Positions 40,524 to 48,831 of a stretch of 52,407 bases of DNA are shown here, piece by piece. A model generated the notes under the pieces. That model ran no database searches, was not told where the DNA came from, and worked only from the letters and a program-made list of their open reading frames with translations. A program made the position numbers and the translations under genes. The stretch's first letter is position 1. Each line of letters begins with the position of its first letter. Origin of the DNA: SIG452 sp045631485 (lineage in GTDB: Bacteria > Bacillota > Clostridia > UMGS1840); contig JAZQUU010000014.1 in the NCBI GenBank assembly GCA_045631485.1, positions 1 to 52,407 on the forward strand, written 5' to 3'.

Positions 40524-41321
40524 ATGAAGTTGAGTATTTTAACCATTTTTCCCGAAATGATTGAAAACTTTTTGGGGGAAAGCATCATTAAGCGTGCCAG
40601 AGATAAAGGCATCATTGACGTTCGTGCGGTAAACATCCGGGATTTTTCGGAGGATAAGCATAACCGTGTGGATGATTATCCTTTTGGCGGAGATTTGGGA
40701 ATGCTCTTTAAGCATGAACCCATTATCCGTGCTTACGACAGTTTAACAAAAGACGGGGAAGAAAAACCCTTCTGCATTATGATGTCGCCAAAAGGGGTTC
40801 CTTTTACCCAAAAGGTTGCCAATGAACTGGCAAAAAAAGAGAATATCTGCATTATTTGCGGTCACTATGAGGGGATTGACGAGAGGGTCAATGAAACCAT
40901 TTGTGATTTGGAATTATCCTTGGGCGACTTTGTGTTAACCGGAGGAGAATTAGCAGCAGCAGTGATGTCCGATGCGATTTTGCGGTTGGTTCCCGGGGTG
41001 TTGGCAGAGGATGATTCATCCCTGCAGGAAACCCATCAGGGAGAACTTTTGGAATATCCCCAATATACCCGTCCCTCCGAAACCAAGTACGGAAAAGTGC
41101 CCGATGTGTTATTGTCGGGTCACCATAAAAACATCCAAAAATACCGCAGAGAACAAAGTCTGATGGCAACCCTAGCCAAACGGGAAGACTTGTTTTTGCG
41201 GACAGATTTTACCAAAGACGATATAACCTATTTAAACCATATCAAAACGATTTTAGAAGAAGGAATCAAACAGTATGATTACAACCAAACAAAGAGCACA
41301 ACTAAGAAGTCAGGCAAATGA
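40524..41321 (+). CDS. trmD: tRNA (guanine-37-N1)-methyltransferase TrmD
   Basis: SPOUT-class enzyme that methylates G37 of tRNAs and prevents frameshifting. The 265-residue protein contains LSILTIFPEMIENFL, YPFGGDLGMLFKHEP, CGHYEGIDERV, LGDFVLTGGELAA and RLVPGVL, which form the trefoil-knot SAM site. The ATG at 40524 is chosen on family grounds; an earlier in-frame start would overlap rimM. Its last 47 bp overlap yhbY, and the C-terminal tail past the conserved domain is Lys/Thr-rich. Confidence 0.96.
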   Translation: MKLSILTIFPEMIENFLGESIIKRARDKGIIDVRAVNIRDFSEDKHNRVDDYPFGGDLGMLFKHEPIIRAYDSLTKDGEEKPFCIMMSPKGVPFTQKVANELAKKENICIICGHYEGIDERVNETICDLELSLGDFVLTGGELAAAVMSDAILRLVPGVLAEDDSSLQETHQGELLEYPQYTRPSETKYGKVPDVLLSGHHKNIQKYRREQSLMATLAKREDLFLRTDFTKDDITYLNHIKTILEEGIKQYDYNQTKSTTKKSGK

Positions 41322-41571
41322 TTTGCCCGCACTCTATCAGATTGGCAAAAACGGAATTACCGCAGAATTTTTAGCACAGATGGAAGAAGCTTTGGAAGCA
41401 AAAGAACTGGTAAAAATTTCGGTATTAAAAAATTCCTTTTACACCACCAAAGAAGCAATGGCAGAATTATGCGAAGAATTAGGCTGCGAAGCCGTTTCCG
41501 CAGTTGGCTCCAAAGTGGTGATTTACCGCCGTTCTTCCAATCCGAAAAACGTGAAAATTGAACTGAAATAA
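41275..41571 (+). CDS. yhbY: CRM-domain RNA-binding protein YhbY (YqeI)
   Basis: A 98-residue CRM domain protein linked to pre-50S particles. It has LRSQANDLPALYQIGKNGI, the GxxG-type turn and KISVLKNSF with GSKVVIYRRS at the end. AAGGA lies 13 nt upstream of the ATG inside trmD. In B. subtilis yqeI precedes nadD-yqeK-rsfS, as here. Confidence 0.93.
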   Translation: MITTKQRAQLRSQANDLPALYQIGKNGITAEFLAQMEEALEAKELVKISVLKNSFYTTKEAMAELCEELGCEAVSAVGSKVVIYRRSSNPKNVKIELK

Positions 41572-41583
41572 GAGAGTGATTCT

Positions 41584-42747
41584 ATGAAAATCGGGGTATT
41601 TGGCGGTACCTTTGATCCTGTCCATCAGGGTCATATTGAGCTTTGCAAAACGGCAATTGATGCACTCGGATTGGACTTGCTTTATGTGATGCCAAACGGC
41701 AATCCCCCTCATAAAGAGGACAGAACCGACGGTAAAGACCGTCTCAGTATGGTAAAAATTGCATTCAGCAAAATAGATAAAGTGAAAATTTCCGATTACG
41801 AAATCAGAAAAGAAACGCATTCTTATACCTACGAAACGCTGACTGATTTTAAAAAGGAACATCCCGATGATGAGATTTATTTCTTGATGGGGATGGATAA
41901 TTTAAGCTATTTCCCCAAGTGGAAGCATCCGGAAGTGATTTGTACTTTAGCGAAATTGGTGTTCTTTGGCAGAGCAGGATTTGAGCAGACCCAAGAAGGA
42001 GCCAAAGCCATTTCGGAACTCTTTGGCGCGGCACCTGTTCTCATTCCCTTTAATTGGGATATTTCTTCCACCGAAATTCGGGAAGAATTGGGGCAGGGAA
42101 CCTATATTTTTCACAAAATCCCCTTCTTGGTATATCAGTATATCATCCGAAAAGGATTATACGGCTGTGCATCTGTTTCGGAATATGATTCCTACGAGGA
42201 AGATCTAAAAAACTATATCGAAGAAAAACGGTTTCTTCACAGTATCGGCGTTGCGGTGACGGCGTACCGTATGGCAATCCGTTATGGCGAAGACCCGAAA
42301 TTGGCTTATTTTGCAGGGCTTTTACACGATATTGCAAAGCGGATGCCGCTTGAGAAGCAGCTTGAGCTTTGTAAAAAAATTGAGCTTCATCCCGATGAAA
42401 TTGCATATCCCAAAATGCTGCACGCTCCTGCAGGGGCAGGATTTTTGAAAAAGGAATACAAAATTAAAGATAAACAGTTGTTATCTGCCATTCGGTATCA
42501 CACCATGGGGCATAAAAATATGACCACCTTTGATAAGCTGATTTACATGGCAGATTACATTGAGCCTTGCCGCAATTTTGATGGTGTGGAAGAATTAAGA
42601 GAAGCCACTTTTTCAAATCTTGATTCGGCAATTATCAAAGGAATTGACACCACCATTTTATCCTTGGTGGAAGAACATTTAAAAATATCTCCCGTGCTTT
42701 TGGAAGTGCGAAACGACCTGTTGGAGCGGGAGCGGAAAGGATGCTGA
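41584..42747 (+). CDS. NadD-YqeK fusion: NaMN adenylyltransferase + HD phosphohydrolase
   Basis: A 387-residue bifunctional protein. Residues 1 to ~200 are NadD, which adenylates nicotinate mononucleotide in NAD synthesis: GVFGGTFDPVHQGH, MPNGNPPHK, LMGMDNLSYFPKWK and SSTEIRE. Residues ~205-387 are YqeK, an HD-domain enzyme that hydrolyses diadenosine tetraphosphate: His in RFLHSIG, LLHD (His248/Asp249), LHAPAGA, RYHTMG and YMADYIEP supply the metal ligands. In B. subtilis these are separate adjacent genes. The single open frame shows no stop or frameshift between them. The pairing puts NAD synthesis and Ap4A removal in one chain next to ribosome factor genes. Confidence 0.93.
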   Translation: MKIGVFGGTFDPVHQGHIELCKTAIDALGLDLLYVMPNGNPPHKEDRTDGKDRLSMVKIAFSKIDKVKISDYEIRKETHSYTYETLTDFKKEHPDDEIYFLMGMDNLSYFPKWKHPEVICTLAKLVFFGRAGFEQTQEGAKAISELFGAAPVLIPFNWDISSTEIREELGQGTYIFHKIPFLVYQYIIRKGLYGCASVSEYDSYEEDLKNYIEEKRFLHSIGVAVTAYRMAIRYGEDPKLAYFAGLLHDIAKRMPLEKQLELCKKIELHPDEIAYPKMLHAPAGAGFLKKEYKIKDKQLLSAIRYHTMGHKNMTTFDKLIYMADYIEPCRNFDGVEELREATFSNLDSAIIKGIDTTILSLVEEHLKISPVLLEVRNDLLERERKGC

Positions 42748-42749
42748 CT

Positions 42750-43097
42750 ATGGAAGCATTAGAAAAAGCAATTCACTTAGCAAAAATTTTAGACGATAAA
42801 AAAGCAGAAGACGTTACCGTGTTAAAGGTGGCGGAAACTTCTTCCGTTTGGGAGTATTTTGTTATCGCATCAGGTACTTCCAACACCCATATCAAAGCGT
42901 TGGCAGGGGAAGTGGAAGAAAAAATGAAAGACATCGAAGCTCCCCTTCACATCGAAGGCTATGTGTCTGCGGAATGGGTGCTGATGGATTATAATGATGT
43001 CAATGTAAACATCTTCCAGAAAGATTCCAGAATGTTTTATAGCTTAGAACGTCTGTGGCAGGATGCCGAACAGATTACTTGGAAAGAGGAGGCGTAA
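42750..43097 (+). CDS. rsfS: Ribosomal silencing factor RsfS
   Basis: A 115-residue Iojap/YbeB protein that binds L14 and keeps 50S subunits from joining 30S in starvation. Motifs: LDDKKAEDVTVLKV, FVIASGTSNTHIKALA, EGYVSAEWVLMDYNDVNVNIF and RMFYSLERLW. The ATG at 42750 is 9 nt from GGAAAGG; the ATG at 42741 overlaps that site and the nadD/yqeK stop. Confidence 0.95.
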   Translation: MEALEKAIHLAKILDDKKAEDVTVLKVAETSSVWEYFVIASGTSNTHIKALAGEVEEKMKDIEAPLHIEGYVSAEWVLMDYNDVNVNIFQKDSRMFYSLERLWQDAEQITWKEEA

Positions 43098-43100
43098 GCT

Positions 43101-45497
43101 GTGTATAACTTTACTGAAATTGAACAAAAATGGCAAAAAATCTGGGACGATAACCAGACTTTTAAAGCAACCGACGATTTTACCAAGCCCAAATTTATGG
43201 CGTTGGTAGAATTCCCCTATCCCTCCGGTCAGGGACTTCACGTGGGTCATCCCCGTTCCTACACCGCATTGGATATCGTTGCCCGCAAAAAACGTCTGGA
43301 TGGCTATAATGTGCTTTATCCCATGGGTTGGGACGCATTTGGTCTGCCCACCGAAAACTTTGCAATCAAAAATAAAATTCATCCCAAAACCGTTACCAAA
43401 AATAATATTGCAAACTTTAAGCGTCAGTTAAAATCTCTGGGCTTCTCTTTTGACTGGTCCCGTGAAATTGACACCACCGACCCCAATTACTACAAATGGA
43501 CTCAGTGGATTTTCCTGCAGTTATTTAAAAAAGGATTAGCATACAAAAAGGAAATGGCAGTAAACTGGTGTACTTCCTGTAAGGTTGTGTTGGCTAATGA
43601 AGAAGTAGTGCAGGGCGCTTGTGAGCGTTGCGGCAGCGAAGTTGTTCGTAAAGTAAAATCTCAGTGGATGCTTAAAATCACCCAATATGCGCAGCGTCTG
43701 ATTGACGACTTGGACGAAGTGGATTACATCGACCGTGTAAAAGCGCAGCAGAAAAACTGGATCGGCCGTTCCACCGGTGCGGAAGTGGATTTCATCACCA
43801 CCGCAGGGGAAAAATTAAGAGTATATACCACCCGTCCCGATACCTTGTTCGGTGCAACCTATATGGTAATTTCTCCCGAACATCCCAACATTGAAAAATG
43901 GGCAGACAAGCTGGAAAACATCGACGATGTGAAAGCTTATCAGGTGGAAGCTACCAAAAAATCCGATTTTGAAAGAACTGAACTTGCTAAAGATAAAACC
44001 GGCGTTGAATTAAAAGGCATTCGTGCCATCAACCCGGTAAACCAAAAAGAAATTCCCATTTTTGTGTCTGACTATGTTTTAATGTCTTACGGCACCGGTG
44101 CCATTATGGCAGTGCCTGCTCATGATGAGCGTGACTGGGATTTCGCCAAAGCATTCAATCTGCCCATCATTGAGGTTGTTGCAGGTGGTGACGTGCAGAA
44201 TGCAGCTTTTACCGACGTGGAAGAAGGCACCATGGTGAACTCCGGCTTCTTAGACGGCTTAAGCGTTGCCGAAGCGAAAAAAGCAATCATCGAATACTTA
44301 ACTAAAGAAGGCTTGGGCGAATCCAAAGTCAACTATAAACTTCGTGACTGGGTATTCTCCCGTCAGCGTTACTGGGGCGAACCCATTCCGATTGTGCATT
44401 GTGAAAAATGCGGTGCGGTAGCGTTACCCGAAAGTGAGCTGCCTCTGCTTCTGCCCGAAGTGGATAGCTACGAACCCACCGATAACGGCGAAAGCCCCTT
44501 AGCAAATATGACCGATTGGGTAAACACCACTTGTCCTTGCTGTGGCGGTCCCGCAAAAAGAGAAACCGATACCATGCCTCAGTGGGCAGGTTCCTCCTGG
44601 TACTTCCTGCGTTATATGGATCCTCATAACGACAATGCATTAGCATCCAAAGAAGCGTTGGAATACTGGGGTCCCGTAGATTGGTACAACGGCGGTATGG
44701 AACATACCACCTTGCACTTGCTCTACTCTCGTTTCTGGCATAAATTCTTATATGATATCGGCGTAGTTCCCACCAAGGAACCCTATGCAAAACGTACCTC
44801 CCACGGTATGATTTTAGGGGAAAACGGCGAAAAAATGTCCAAATCCAGAGGCAATGTGGTAAACCCCGACGATATCGTAAGAGATTACGGTGCCGACACC
44901 ATGCGTTTATACGAAATGTTCATCGGTGACTTTGAAAAAGCGGCTCCCTGGAGTCAGCAGGGCATCAAGGGTTGCGTAAGATTCTTAGAACGTGTTCACG
45001 CTTTAATGGATATGATTCAGGAAACCTCCACCGGTAAACTGGAAAAAGAACTGCATAAGACCATCAAAAAAGTGTCTGCCGATATTGAATCCTTAAAATT
45101 CAATACCGGTATCGCAAGCTTGATGAGCTTATTAAATGCTATCTACGACAACCGTGGTTTAACCAAAGAAGAATTAAAAATCTTCATCACCTTGTTAAAT
45201 CCCTTTGCTCCTCACTTAACCGAGGAAATGTGGGTGCTTTTAGGCTTTGAAGGAATGCTCAACCAGACCTCCTGGCCCAAATACGATGAGGCAAAAACCG
45301 TGGATAACGAATGTGAAATCGTAATTCAGTTAAACGGTAAAATCAAAGATAAACTGGTGATTGCCGCAAATCTTTCCAAAGACGAAATCGAAAAAACCGT
45401 GATGGAAACCGATGCGGTAAAAGCGATGATTGACGGAAAAACTGTGGTAAAAACCATTGTTGTTCCCGGTAAATTGGTTAATATTGTAGTTAAATAA
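43101..45497 (+). CDS. leuS: Leucyl-tRNA synthetase
   Basis: Class I synthetase of 798 residues charging tRNA-Leu; two tRNA-Leu genes lie in this window. It has HVGHPRSYTALD as HIGH motif, a Cys4 zinc site (CTSC...CERC), the CP1 editing domain (GRSTGAEVDF, TTRPDTLFGATYMV, PAHDERDWDFA) and KMSKSRGNVVNPDD. It ends with the small C-terminal domain. The GTG start follows GAGGAGG. No T-box leader precedes it because it is read from the upstream operon. The length is that of the bacterial form. Confidence 0.97.
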   Translation: MYNFTEIEQKWQKIWDDNQTFKATDDFTKPKFMALVEFPYPSGQGLHVGHPRSYTALDIVARKKRLDGYNVLYPMGWDAFGLPTENFAIKNKIHPKTVTKNNIANFKRQLKSLGFSFDWSREIDTTDPNYYKWTQWIFLQLFKKGLAYKKEMAVNWCTSCKVVLANEEVVQGACERCGSEVVRKVKSQWMLKITQYAQRLIDDLDEVDYIDRVKAQQKNWIGRSTGAEVDFITTAGEKLRVYTTRPDTLFGATYMVISPEHPNIEKWADKLENIDDVKAYQVEATKKSDFERTELAKDKTGVELKGIRAINPVNQKEIPIFVSDYVLMSYGTGAIMAVPAHDERDWDFAKAFNLPIIEVVAGGDVQNAAFTDVEEGTMVNSGFLDGLSVAEAKKAIIEYLTKEGLGESKVNYKLRDWVFSRQRYWGEPIPIVHCEKCGAVALPESELPLLLPEVDSYEPTDNGESPLANMTDWVNTTCPCCGGPAKRETDTMPQWAGSSWYFLRYMDPHNDNALASKEALEYWGPVDWYNGGMEHTTLHLLYSRFWHKFLYDIGVVPTKEPYAKRTSHGMILGENGEKMSKSRGNVVNPDDIVRDYGADTMRLYEMFIGDFEKAAPWSQQGIKGCVRFLERVHALMDMIQETSTGKLEKELHKTIKKVSADIESLKFNTGIASLMSLLNAIYDNRGLTKEELKIFITLLNPFAPHLTEEMWVLLGFEGMLNQTSWPKYDEAKTVDNECEIVIQLNGKIKDKLVIAANLSKDEIEKTVMETDAVKAMIDGKTVVKTIVVPGKLVNIVVK

Positions 45498-45498
45498 T

Positions 45499-45528
45499 AA
45501 AAAAGCGTGGAATTATCCACGCTTTTTT
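45499..45528. terminator. Bidirectional intrinsic terminator
   Basis: A perfect 12-bp stem (AAAAAAGCGTGG and CCACGCTTTTTT) with a 6-nt loop between convergent leuS and sigF. Confidence 0.93.
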
Positions 45529-45533
45529 ATTAT

Positions 45534-46253
45534 TTAAGAAATCGTAAGTTTTTTTCGTAAACCCTCAATAATTTTCTTCTCAATTCTAGAGACTTGCACC
45601 TGTGAAATATTTAATTGTTTTGCCACCTCGTTTTGGGTTTTATCTTCAAAATAGCGAAGTCTGATTACCGTTTGTTCCCGCTCGGGCAATTTTTTTAATA
45701 ATTCGTGTAACGCCATATATTCCACGATTTTTTCTTCCTGATGTTCTTCGCCGGGGATTTTGTCCATCAGCATCACGGACCCGTCGTCTCCCATGGGTGC
45801 ATAGAGAGATTCGCAGGTAGGCGTGTAGGAGAGGGCGGTTACCACATCATCTTCGGAAATTCCCGTCGCCTCGGCGATTTCCGTGATTTTGGGTTCTCGG
45901 AAAAACTTGTTTTTGTATTCTTCCAGATAACGGTTGATTTTATAGGAGTTTTCTTTAATATAGCGAGACACCTTCACCGTGCCGTCGTCTCTTAAAAACC
46001 GCTTGATTTCGCCCATAATCATAGGAACAGCATAGGTGGAAAACTGCACATCATACGAAAAATCAAACTTTTCTATGGCTTTTTGCAGACCGATGCATCC
46101 AATCTGGATGGCATCGTCGGGCTCAATACCACGGTTTAGGAATCGCAATGCAATCTTTTTCACCAGTCCCATATTGATATGAAATAAATGCTCCATCGCA
46201 GTTTTATCGCCTGCTTTTGCCAACTTTATCAGTTCGTTGTTTTTATCAAACAA
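45534..46253 (-). CDS. sigF: Sporulation sigma factor sigma-F (SpoIIAC)
   Basis: A 239-residue sigma factor of the sigma-70 group that directs early forespore transcription. Region 2 contains NMGLVKKIALRFLNRGIEPDDAIQ-type sequence and FDFSYDVQFSTYAVPMIMGEIKRFLRDDG. Region 3 follows, and region 4 ends with LPEREQTVIRLRYFEDKTQNEVAKQLNISQVQVSRIEK-like sequence. The last-gene position after spoIIAA and spoIIAB identifies it as sigma-F rather than sigma-G. The TTG start at 46253 is 7 nt from GAGGTG. Confidence 0.95.
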   Translation of the reverse strand: MFDKNNELIKLAKAGDKTAMEHLFHINMGLVKKIALRFLNRGIEPDDAIQIGCIGLQKAIEKFDFSYDVQFSTYAVPMIMGEIKRFLRDDGTVKVSRYIKENSYKINRYLEEYKNKFFREPKITEIAEATGISEDDVVTALSYTPTCESLYAPMGDDGSVMLMDKIPGEEHQEEKIVEYMALHELLKKLPEREQTVIRLRYFEDKTQNEVAKQLNISQVQVSRIEKKIIEGLRKKLTIS

Positions 46254-46282
46254 CTTATCACACCTCGTTTTCTTGGAAAGGT

Positions 46283-46720
46283 TTATGTATGATTGGGGTG
46301 AAGGCGTTTTCTCATAAACACCCGAGTACCTTTCCCGGGCTCGGATTCCACCTCCAGCGAATCCATAAAGGATTCCATCACGGTAAATCCCATGCCCGAG
46401 CGTTCCTCCTCGGTTTTGGTGGTAAATAACGGTTCTCTTGCCTTTTCGATATCGGCAATTCCTTTGCCCGAGTCTGTCACCGTGATTTCCACGCCGTAAT
46501 CGGAAAAGAGCCGCATTTCCAACGTGATAACGCCGATTGTTTTATCGTAGCCGTGAATCACCGCATTGGATACCGCTTCCGATACTGCGGTTTTTACTTC
46601 CACAATTTCCGACACGGTGGGGTCAAGTGGTGAGATAAAAGCCGCCGCAGTTACTCGGGCAAAGCTTTCGTTTTCGGATTTGGATAAAAACATGAGCCGC
46701 ATTTCATTTAGAATTTCCAT
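46283..46720 (-). CDS. spoIIAB: Anti-sigma-F factor / kinase SpoIIAB
   Basis: A 145-residue GHKL kinase that holds sigma-F inactive and phosphorylates SpoIIAA. The N box (TAVSEAVSNAVIHGYD), G1 (VTDSGKGIAD) and G2 (EERSGMGFTVMESFMD) are intact. The ATG at 46720 is 11 nt from AAAGGAG; the TTG at 46729 overlaps it. It overlaps spoIIAA by 13 bp, so the two are translationally coupled, as expected for partners that must be made in ratio. Confidence 0.95.
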   Translation of the reverse strand: MEILNEMRLMFLSKSENESFARVTAAAFISPLDPTVSEIVEVKTAVSEAVSNAVIHGYDKTIGVITLEMRLFSDYGVEITVTDSGKGIADIEKAREPLFTTKTEEERSGMGFTVMESFMDSLEVESEPGKGTRVFMRKRLHPNHT

Positions 46721-47049
46721 AATTTGCAAAGCTCCTTTCCGTGGGATAAAATGGTCACGATTTCACGCATATTGGCAAGGGATAGCATCTTAAGGTAGCG
46801 TTCGTTGGTGGTATATACACAGGTATCGGTGCCAAACACCCCTGCCAGCTTGTAACCGTGGGCAATCAGACTGATGCCGGAACTGTCCATAAAAGTCAGT
46901 CCCTCCAGATGAAAGATAATCCGCCGATAATTTTTTTGAGTTAACCTCAGGGTAAGCCGTTCCCGTGCGGAGAGACTGTTGTGGTGATCAAGCTCACCCC
47001 GAAGCAGAATCATCAGAGTTTGGTTTTGTTCTTCGAAGAGAATTTCCAT
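46708..47049 (-). CDS. spoIIAA: Anti-sigma-F factor antagonist SpoIIAA
   Basis: A 113-residue STAS-domain protein. The phosphorylated Ser is in GLTFMDSSGISLIAHGYK; the unphosphorylated form displaces SpoIIAB and frees sigma-F in the forespore. The N-terminal LLRGELDHHNSLSAR is typical. A GAGGA site precedes the ATG. The 47050-47188 region upstream should hold a sigma-H promoter, but I could not place one convincingly. Confidence 0.94.
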   Translation of the reverse strand: MEILFEEQNQTLMILLRGELDHHNSLSARERLTLRLTQKNYRRIIFHLEGLTFMDSSGISLIAHGYKLAGVFGTDTCVYTTNERYLKMLSLANMREIVTILSHGKELCKLWKF

Positions 47050-47188
47050 AATGTTTCCTCATTTTTAAAAAAAGAAATAAAAGAATTGTTTTTTTGATTG
47101 TAGCATAAGCGGGATAAAAAGTCCGTTGTAATTTGTCGGGAACGTCAAAAAATCGTTCGACAAATTGAACGTTTTTTTGAAAAATCAG

Positions 47189-47216
47189 TTGATTTTTTGG
47201 AAAAATGTGGTATAAT
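47189..47216 (+). promoter_or_regulatory. Promoter of dut
   Basis: TTGATT (47189-47194), 16-nt spacer, TATAAT (47211-47216) with TGG extended -10, 43 bp upstream of dut. Confidence 0.75.
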
Positions 47217-47259
47217 AGAAAAAGTGTGACCAAATCTTTTTTAGAAAGGAAGTATTCCT

Positions 47260-47748
47260 ATGAAACAAAGAGGTTTTGAAGTAGCCAAGGATTTTTTAAC
47301 TGAGGATATTAAATTGCCCGAGCGTTCCACCAAAAACAGTGCGGGTTACGATTTTTTTGCCATTGAAGACACCGTGATTCCGTCTTATTACGGTCTTCTT
47401 TTGGAAAAAGTAGTGTCAAAAGAACCCATCAAACCCACGCTGGTGAAAACGGGGATTAAAGCATATATGGGAGAAGATGAAGTGTTATCTATTTATAACC
47501 GTTCCTCCAATCCCGGAAAAAAAGGTTTGATTTTAGCGAATTCCGTTGGGATTATTGATAGCGACTATTATTCCAATCCCGATAACGACGGTCATATTAT
47601 GTTTGCTTTTTATAATTTTATGCCCTTTGCCATTACCATTAAAAAAGGTGACAAAATCGGGCAGGGGATTTTCACCAAATTTTTAAAAGCAGACGATGAT
47701 AATGCCAAAGGTGACCGTACCGGCGGTTTTGGAAGCACCGGAAAATAA
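47260..47748 (+). CDS. dut: dUTP diphosphatase (trimeric dUTPase family)
   Basis: A 162-residue enzyme that hydrolyses dUTP to dUMP and keeps uracil out of DNA. The five motifs can be followed: AGYDFFA (1), NRSSNPGKKGLILANSVG (2), GIIDSDYYSNPDNDG (3), KKGDKIGQGIF (4) and RTGGFGSTG (5). Motif 2 has RSS instead of the usual RSG, and motif 3 has an insertion after DSDYY, like the Bacillus YncF/YosS group rather than the E. coli form. GAAAGGAAG precedes the ATG. Confidence 0.92.
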   Translation: MKQRGFEVAKDFLTEDIKLPERSTKNSAGYDFFAIEDTVIPSYYGLLLEKVVSKEPIKPTLVKTGIKAYMGEDEVLSIYNRSSNPGKKGLILANSVGIIDSDYYSNPDNDGHIMFAFYNFMPFAITIKKGDKIGQGIFTKFLKADDDNAKGDRTGGFGSTGK

Positions 47749-47816
47749 GAATTATCACAGAGATTTCACAATCTTATGATAAAATACAGAAAAATTAGAA
47801 AAGGAGTCAAACAATT

Positions 47817-48479
47817 TTGAAAAGAATTTGTTTATTACTGTTGGCGCTTGTTCTGATGTTAAGCGGCTGTGCAAACAATCAGAATAATACCCAAACCACT
47901 GCCGACGGGGAAACCGACAAAGCACCTCAGTCCACACCCGTTGCAACTGCACAAGTAAACGAAGAAACCCAAAATAATGAAACACAAGGAGAAATTGACG
48001 CAATGAGAGCAATTGTTACCATGAAAACCGTTACCGTGGATAAAACCGATGCCAATAAACCCATCGTGACCATCGAAATGGAATCCGGCGGTATCATCAA
48101 AGCAGAACTCTATCCCGAAATCGCACCCATCACCGTAGAAAACTTTGTTTCCTTAATCGAAAAAGGTTTTTATAACGGCTTAACCTTCCATAGAAACATC
48201 CCCGGCTTTGTTATTCAGGGCGGATGTCCTCTGGGCAACGGTACCGGCGGACCCGGCTACCAGATTAAAGGCGAATTCGCATCCAACGGTGTACCCAACG
48301 ACTTAAAACACACCCGTGGTGTTCTCTCCATGGCACGAGCTATGGCTCCCGACTCTGCAGGCAGCCAGTTCTTCATCATGCACGCAGACGCTCCCCATCT
48401 GGACGGCGATTATGCAGCATTCGGTAAAGTAATCGAAGGTATGGATTATGTAGACGCAATCGCAACCTCCGGTATGTAA
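47817..48479 (+). CDS. Cyclophilin-type peptidyl-prolyl isomerase lipoprotein, C-terminus short
   Basis: A 220-residue lipoprotein: signal peptide with lipobox LSGC (Cys18), a Gln/Thr/Asn-rich linker to about residue 62, then a cyclophilin domain. IAPITVENFVSLIEKGFYNGLTFHRNIPGFVIQGG, GVLSMARA...SAGSQFFIMHAD and FGKVIEGMDYVDAIA carry the usual catalytic Arg, Phe, Gln and His positions. It would act outside the membrane on protein folding. The domain stops at AIATSGM; other cyclophilins continue about 20-25 residues to a final strand. The stop lies 3 bp before a repeat copy. The TTG start is 9-10 nt from AAAGGAG. Confidence 0.9.
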   Translation: MKRICLLLLALVLMLSGCANNQNNTQTTADGETDKAPQSTPVATAQVNEETQNNETQGEIDAMRAIVTMKTVTVDKTDANKPIVTIEMESGGIIKAELYPEIAPITVENFVSLIEKGFYNGLTFHRNIPGFVIQGGCPLGNGTGGPGYQIKGEFASNGVPNDLKHTRGVLSMARAMAPDSAGSQFFIMHADAPHLDGDYAAFGKVIEGMDYVDAIATSGM

Positions 48480-48482
48480 TCT

Positions 48483-48702
48483 GGCTTGAAAAATTGCGCA
48501 TAATGGGTTAAGCTCACCACTCGCCGTACAGCACGTACGGCTTCGGGTAACCACCTTCGGTGTTCACTTTCCCCATTCTGCATCAATTTTTACTGCACCT
48601 TAGATATACATGATAAAAGACGAAATTCTTTCTCGGAGTTTCGTCTTTTTGTATGGTGAAACCCATCATTTGCAGGGGAGGGGTTCCGTTCCCTCCCGTG
48701 TT
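48483..48702 (+). repeat. Composite repeat, copy A
   Basis: Three parts: a ~124-bp hairpin repeat (48483-48606) with terminal inverted repeats AAAAATTGCGCATAATGGG and CCCCATTCTGCATCAATTTTT; a terminator-like hairpin AAAGACGAAATTC...GTTTCGTCTTTTT (48615-48651); and a G-rich palindrome GGGGAGGGG...CCCTCCCG (48674-48698). The core stem is GCCGTAC/GTACGGC (48523-48541). About 96% identical to 48832-49051. Confidence 0.93.
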
Positions 48703-48741
48703 GTTGAAAGGGAGAATGACTTTTGCTATCAACAAACTTCC

Positions 48742-48787
48742 TCTCTCGCAGTACCGTTATGCTGTACGCAGTACTACAGCTTCGGGG
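48742..48787 (+). repeat. Weak relative of the hairpin repeat core
   Basis: CTCGCAGTAC, then GTACGC about 9 nt later and GCTTCGGGG downstream recall the core of the main family (CTCGCCGTAC..GTACGGCTTCGGG) with an enlarged loop. Pairing GC-GTAC/GTAC-GC is kept. Confidence 0.4.
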
Positions 48788-48831
48788 TCAGTTTGCGAAT
48801 TCTGAATCCTTTTTCTGCCCCTCTTGTTTAC

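Noticed and set aside
43098..43100. T-box leader before leuS
   Set aside because: leuS starts 3 bp after rsfS; no leader exists.
47050..47188. Sigma-H promoter of the spoIIA operon
   Set aside because: Expected from biology, but no convincing -35/-10 pair could be placed by eye.
47752..47780. Promoter TTATCA-17-TATGAT before the cyclophilin gene
   Set aside because: Spacing fits, but the -35 is weak and read-through from dut is equally possible.
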